Assembly (NCBI GenBank): GCA_015233295.1
Contig: JADFYC010000224.1
Coordinates: 1-6,168 of the forward strand
Source: Deltaproteobacteria bacterium
GTDB lineage: Bacteria > Desulfobacterota > JADFXK01
Direction: 5' to 3'
DNA length: 6,168 bases
The position numbers and the translations under genes were made by a program. The notes below the pieces were generated by a model. The model worked only from the letters and a program-made list of their open reading frames with translations, did no database searches and had not been told where the DNA came from. Shown here piece after piece: positions 3,232 through 6,168 of this stretch. Every line of letters starts with the position of its first letter. The first letter of the stretch is position 1.

Positions 3232-6168
3232 AAATCAAAGATATGCGTCTCACCAGCGGTGGTGATGGCCAGTTCTTTGAAGCTGGTGACGGAATCAGCT
3301 TTGGTCCAGAGGCCGACGTGTCCCTGGACCAGTTTGAGTGCAGAATATTCAAGCACCGGTTCATCGTCAAGATAGCAAGTGATGTCCGCCCCGTCGATCT
3401 TTACCTTCAGATAATACCATCTTCCGGTTTCAATCTTCCGGTCTATCGAGGCTCGCTGGAATCGGCGGTTGTTGATGAACTCAAAAAGAATGGCGTTATC
3501 TTCCAGGGCATTGACGCGAAACACGAAATAGTTCCCGACGTTTTTTATCCCAAAAGCGAGTCCCCCCGCCCGGTCGATGCTGCCCCTTTCCGGATTGACC
3601 CAGCCGCTGACTTCCCCATCCGCCAATTCACCATCCTTGGGGATGGCCATGGGAAAGTAGAAGTATGCCTGGATGTTATCCAGAAATTTTTGATACCTGG
3701 GGCCGATCATTTTGACCATCACATTGGCCAGACTGGACGAGAGACTATACCCCCATTTAGACCCGTCCTGCCGGCACTGGCCCCGGCCTCCCTCCGCCAC
3801 TCGCTCCCACTGTCCGGCATAGGTATAGTAACCGGGCAATTGGCTGTTTTGAGCCGGATCTAGAAAATCATAATCGCGATTGAAAAAAGCCTCGGTCATT
3901 CTTTCCACATTGTCTTGATGATGGACGGCTATGTCCAGCAGCCGACTGGAGGCCATCAACCTCCCCAACTGATCCAGCCCCTTTTCCATCGATTTTAGAT
4001 CCAGCCCGGTTATAGAGGCTTCTAGCAAATCGCCGGTGACCTTGGTGCTAAAGCCGAGTCGCTTTAAGACATGGGCCAGGAAACTGATGCGCAGGGACCG
4101 GCCCAGGTAACTGCCTGCACCGCCGGAAAATTGTAGGGCGATGTAGTTTTGGCTGTCAATATCACCGCACAATACATCTATGTTGGCGTAGTGGTAGCCG
4201 AATTTGGCGCTTAAATTAAGGTAATCCCCGGCCACCACGGCATAACTGTCGCCACCCGGCATCCCGGCCCCGACCTCGGAGGTGGCCACCGAGGCCATGA
4301 GCGTCATGACGTTGCCCATATCAAAATTAACCGTTCCTGACCAGGTGATGCCTGGATGAGTGAATCCGGCCCAAATGGCCCGCATGGGGACGGACTCGAT
4401 CTCATCGGGGGTAATGGTGTCACAGGTGGTTAAATCGCGCTTGAGGCCGCCGCCCAGGTCTATGAAATAGATGACCAGGGGAATATTGGCCTGCAACTTG
4501 GTGGATTGCACTCCGGATCCGGCCTTTTCGGCCACCCCGAACATGGCCTGCATGGCTTTCTCGTGGGTAAACCGGATAAGATCATGGATGCTCCGGCAAC
4601 CCTCCGGGGAAAAAGAAGGGTCGTCCGGATTGACCAGGTGGAGCGGCGAGACCTTATCCAGGACGGCCCGCAACCTGCTGTGCAGAGGACTATCAAACAA
4701 ATGATCTTTGCCGGTCTTGACGTCGGCAGCCAGTTCCGGGACCAGACCCTGGTAGACTGTGCAGGTATCGGCGACCATGGTGATTGGTTCGCCGTCCTTC
4801 AAGATGTCCGTGGCCTGGCCGGTATTGACCATGGCTGGGATGCCGAATTCCCGGGCCACCGAAGCCAGATGACAAGCGACGCTCCCTGTGTCGGTGATGA
4901 TTCCTTTTATTTTACTGATTAAATTAGCGTAATCAGGTGAAGCCGTCTTAGCCGTCAGGATAGCGTCATCCGGAATTGAGACCAGGTAGTTACCCCTGAC
5001 CTGAAATACCGTGCCCAGGGCCGTGCCCGGCGCCGCGGCTTGACCGCCTGACAGAACAATAGGGTGGCCTGGGAATAGTTTCGGGCCGGCCGGATGCGGC
5101 GAGATGGTGTCGATCAGGCCCAGGGGTCGGGATTGCATAATAAATAAATTCCCGCCGGCGTCCACTGCCCATTCGATGTCCTGGGGGCCGTGAAAATACT
5201 CCTCCAGGGCCAGGCTGTACCGATGCAGGGTCACAAGCAGCTCATTGCTGATGGCCGGCAGGTTTTCCTTTTCCGGATCGACCGGCGTCAGTTCGATTCC
5301 GCCCGCCGGTCGGGTGATCAGCATAGTGTCTTTCCTGGCCATGATTTTGTCGACGATCCGTCCGGTGTCTTTATTGAGCCAGAAGACATCGGGGGCCGCC
5401 ACGCCGCTGACCAGGTGTTCGCCTAACCCCCAGATGGCGCTGACTTTCATGGTCCCGGCCTCGGATCCCGAGGGATTAACCGTATAAACTACACCGCTGG
5501 CCAGGGCATCGATCATTTTGATTCCCATCACGCACATGGGCGTGTCGGCATCGTCGAGTCCGTAGCGCAGGCGATAGCTGATAGCCCTGGGAGAATATTT
5601 GCCGGCGATGACGGATTTGTAGGCCTTGAGCAGGTTAGGGCGGGTGACGTTCAGCTCGGTCTGGTGTTGTCCGGCAAAGGAGGCGGCAGTATCTTCACCC
5701 ACGGCGCTGCTGCGCATGGCCACGGATATATCCGGTCCGGCTTTGGCTTCCAGGTCATCGTAAGCCTGGTGAATCGCCTTGGCCAGGTCGGACGGGACTT
5801 CGGCCGCAGAGATCATCTGGGTGATGGCCTGGCTCTGGTCCTCCAATCGGGTGATATCTTCAATATCAATCCCCTCCAGGAAGTCGGCCACCGGTTGCCG
5901 GAGACCGGTCTCATCCATAAAATAATCGAAGGCCGGAGCGGTAATGGCGAATCCTGGCGGCACCGGAAGGTTCAGAATATTCCCGGCCAGGGCCAGGTGG
6001 CCGGCTTTGGCCCCGACCAGCGGGAGCATCTCCGGGGTCAGGTCCTCCAGGCGCACGACCAGGGCTTGACTGGAATAGGCGTGCATCGGGGTGATGATCC
6101 TGTTGACCTCCCAGTCCAGGTCGTCCAGGATATCCAAGAGTTGAGTATAATTATGGCCGGCAAGTTTG
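3228..6168 (-). CDS. PEP-synthase-like protein (ATP-grasp plus phosphohistidine domain) with unknown central domain and C-terminal lectin-like domain; 5' end off window
   Basis: Residue numbers count from TTG at 6135-6137. Residues about 25-340 are a PEP/pyruvate-binding ATP-grasp domain: VGAKAGHLA (K44), PVPPGFAIT (58-66), AMRSSAVGEDTAASFAGQ (140-157), WGLGEHLVSG (236-245) and PQDIEWAVD (318-326), ending in MQSRPL (334-339). Residues about 355-470 are the swivelling phosphohistidine domain, with H423 in ACHLASVAREFGIPAMV. The TIM-barrel PEP/pyruvate domain of true PEP synthase is missing. Instead residues about 505-765 form a domain of unknown function (CRSIHDLIRFTHEKA, IYFIDLGGGL, GYHYANIDVL) that I recall from other deltaproteobacterial dikinase-like proteins. 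Residues about 770-960 look like a LamG/DUF1080-type beta-sandwich (NYFVFRVNALEDN, GHVGLWTKADSVTSF). Transfer of an ATP phosphoryl group through H423 to an unknown acceptor is inferred. TTG at 6137 has no ribosome binding site, and the frame stays open with gene-like sequence to the window edge, so the gene very likely begins upstream. Confidence 0.87.
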   Translation of the reverse strand, partial: KLAGHNYTQLLDILDDLDWEVNRIITPMHAYSSQALVVRLEDLTPEMLPLVGAKAGHLALAGNILNLPVPPGFAITAPAFDYFMDETGLRQPVADFLEGIDIEDITRLEDQSQAITQMISAAEVPSDLAKAIHQAYDDLEAKAGPDISVAMRSSAVGEDTAASFAGQHQTELNVTRPNLLKAYKSVIAGKYSPRAISYRLRYGLDDADTPMCVMGIKMIDALASGVVYTVNPSGSEAGTMKVSAIWGLGEHLVSGVAAPDVFWLNKDTGRIVDKIMARKDTMLITRPAGGIELTPVDPEKENLPAISNELLVTLHRYSLALEEYFHGPQDIEWAVDAGGNLFIMQSRPLGLIDTISPHPAGPKLFPGHPIVLSGGQAAAPGTALGTVFQVRGNYLVSIPDDAILTAKTASPDYANLISKIKGIITDTGSVACHLASVAREFGIPAMVNTGQATDILKDGEPITMVADTCTVYQGLVPELAADVKTGKDHLFDSPLHSRLRAVLDKVSPLHLVNPDDPSFSPEGCRSIHDLIRFTHEKAMQAMFGVAEKAGSGVQSTKLQANIPLVIYFIDLGGGLKRDLTTCDTITPDEIESVPMRAIWAGFTHPGITWSGTVNFDMGNVMTLMASVATSEVGAGMPGGDSYAVVAGDYLNLSAKFGYHYANIDVLCGDIDSQNYIALQFSGGAGSYLGRSLRISFLAHVLKRLGFSTKVTGDLLEASITGLDLKSMEKGLDQLGRLMASSRLLDIAVHHQDNVERMTEAFFNRDYDFLDPAQNSQLPGYYTYAGQWERVAEGGRGQCRQDGSKWGYSLSSSLANVMVKMIGPRYQKFLDNIQAYFYFPMAIPKDGELADGEVSGWVNPERGSIDRAGGLAFGIKNVGNYFVFRVNALEDNAILFEFINNRRFQRASIDRKIETGRWYYLKVKIDGADITCYLDDEPVLEYSALKLVQGHVGLWTKADSVTSFKELAITTAGETHIFDF

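Noticed and set aside
3243..3863. Open frame of 206 codons on the plus strand opposite the 3' end of the dikinase-like gene
   Set aside because: The minus-strand frame carries the recognisable lectin-like motifs throughout this stretch. The plus-strand translation has no domain and no convincing ribosome binding site.
4506..4922. Open frame of 138 codons on the plus strand opposite the dikinase-like gene
   Set aside because: It is antisense to the conserved His domain and the central domain, and its translation has no family features.
3228..6168. Annotation as canonical PEP synthase (ppsA)
   Set aside because: The C-terminal PEP-utilising TIM barrel is missing, so the PEP/pyruvate half-reaction is not supported by the sequence.

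Overview
The window holds two complete, tightly coupled cobalamin genes (cobT and cobS), a complete phosphatase fusion gene on the same strand, and a long dikinase-like gene on the opposite strand that runs off the right edge. Family memory points to an anaerobic deltaproteobacterium in the broad sense (Desulfobacterota, for example a Syntrophobacter- or Desulfobacca-like lineage). The reasons are the CobT variant motif, the unusual PEP-synthase-like protein with its central domain, and a short dispersed repeat rich in CGCAGAT. This placement is inference; no rRNA or other marker gene is present.

Layout. 1-132 is a non-coding leader with a perfect TATAAT hexamer close to the left edge and overlapping inverted and direct repeats. 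133-1203 is cobT (lower-ligand base activation), which overlaps cobS (1203-1928, final joining step) by one base, so the two form a translationally coupled pair. 1929-2139 is a 211-bp gap almost filled by a 138-bp element with 34-bp imperfect inverted ends. 2140-3231 starts with TTG and encodes a cysteine-based dual-specificity phosphatase fused to a cysteine-rich YkgJ-like metal-binding domain. It converges on, and overlaps by 4 bp, the minus-strand gene 3228-6168. That gene encodes a PEP/pyruvate-binding ATP-grasp domain, a phosphohistidine domain, an uncharacterised central domain where the PEP TIM barrel would be, and a C-terminal concanavalin-like (LamG/DUF1080-type) beta-sandwich.

How they relate. 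CobT makes alpha-ribazole phosphate, and CobS joins the ribazole moiety to adenosylcobinamide-GDP; CobU and CobC activities must be encoded elsewhere. Nothing in the sequence links the phosphatase fusion or the dikinase-like protein to cobalamin synthesis. The most novel material is the domain architecture of these two proteins. The biochemical role of both is unknown, and I have not claimed one.
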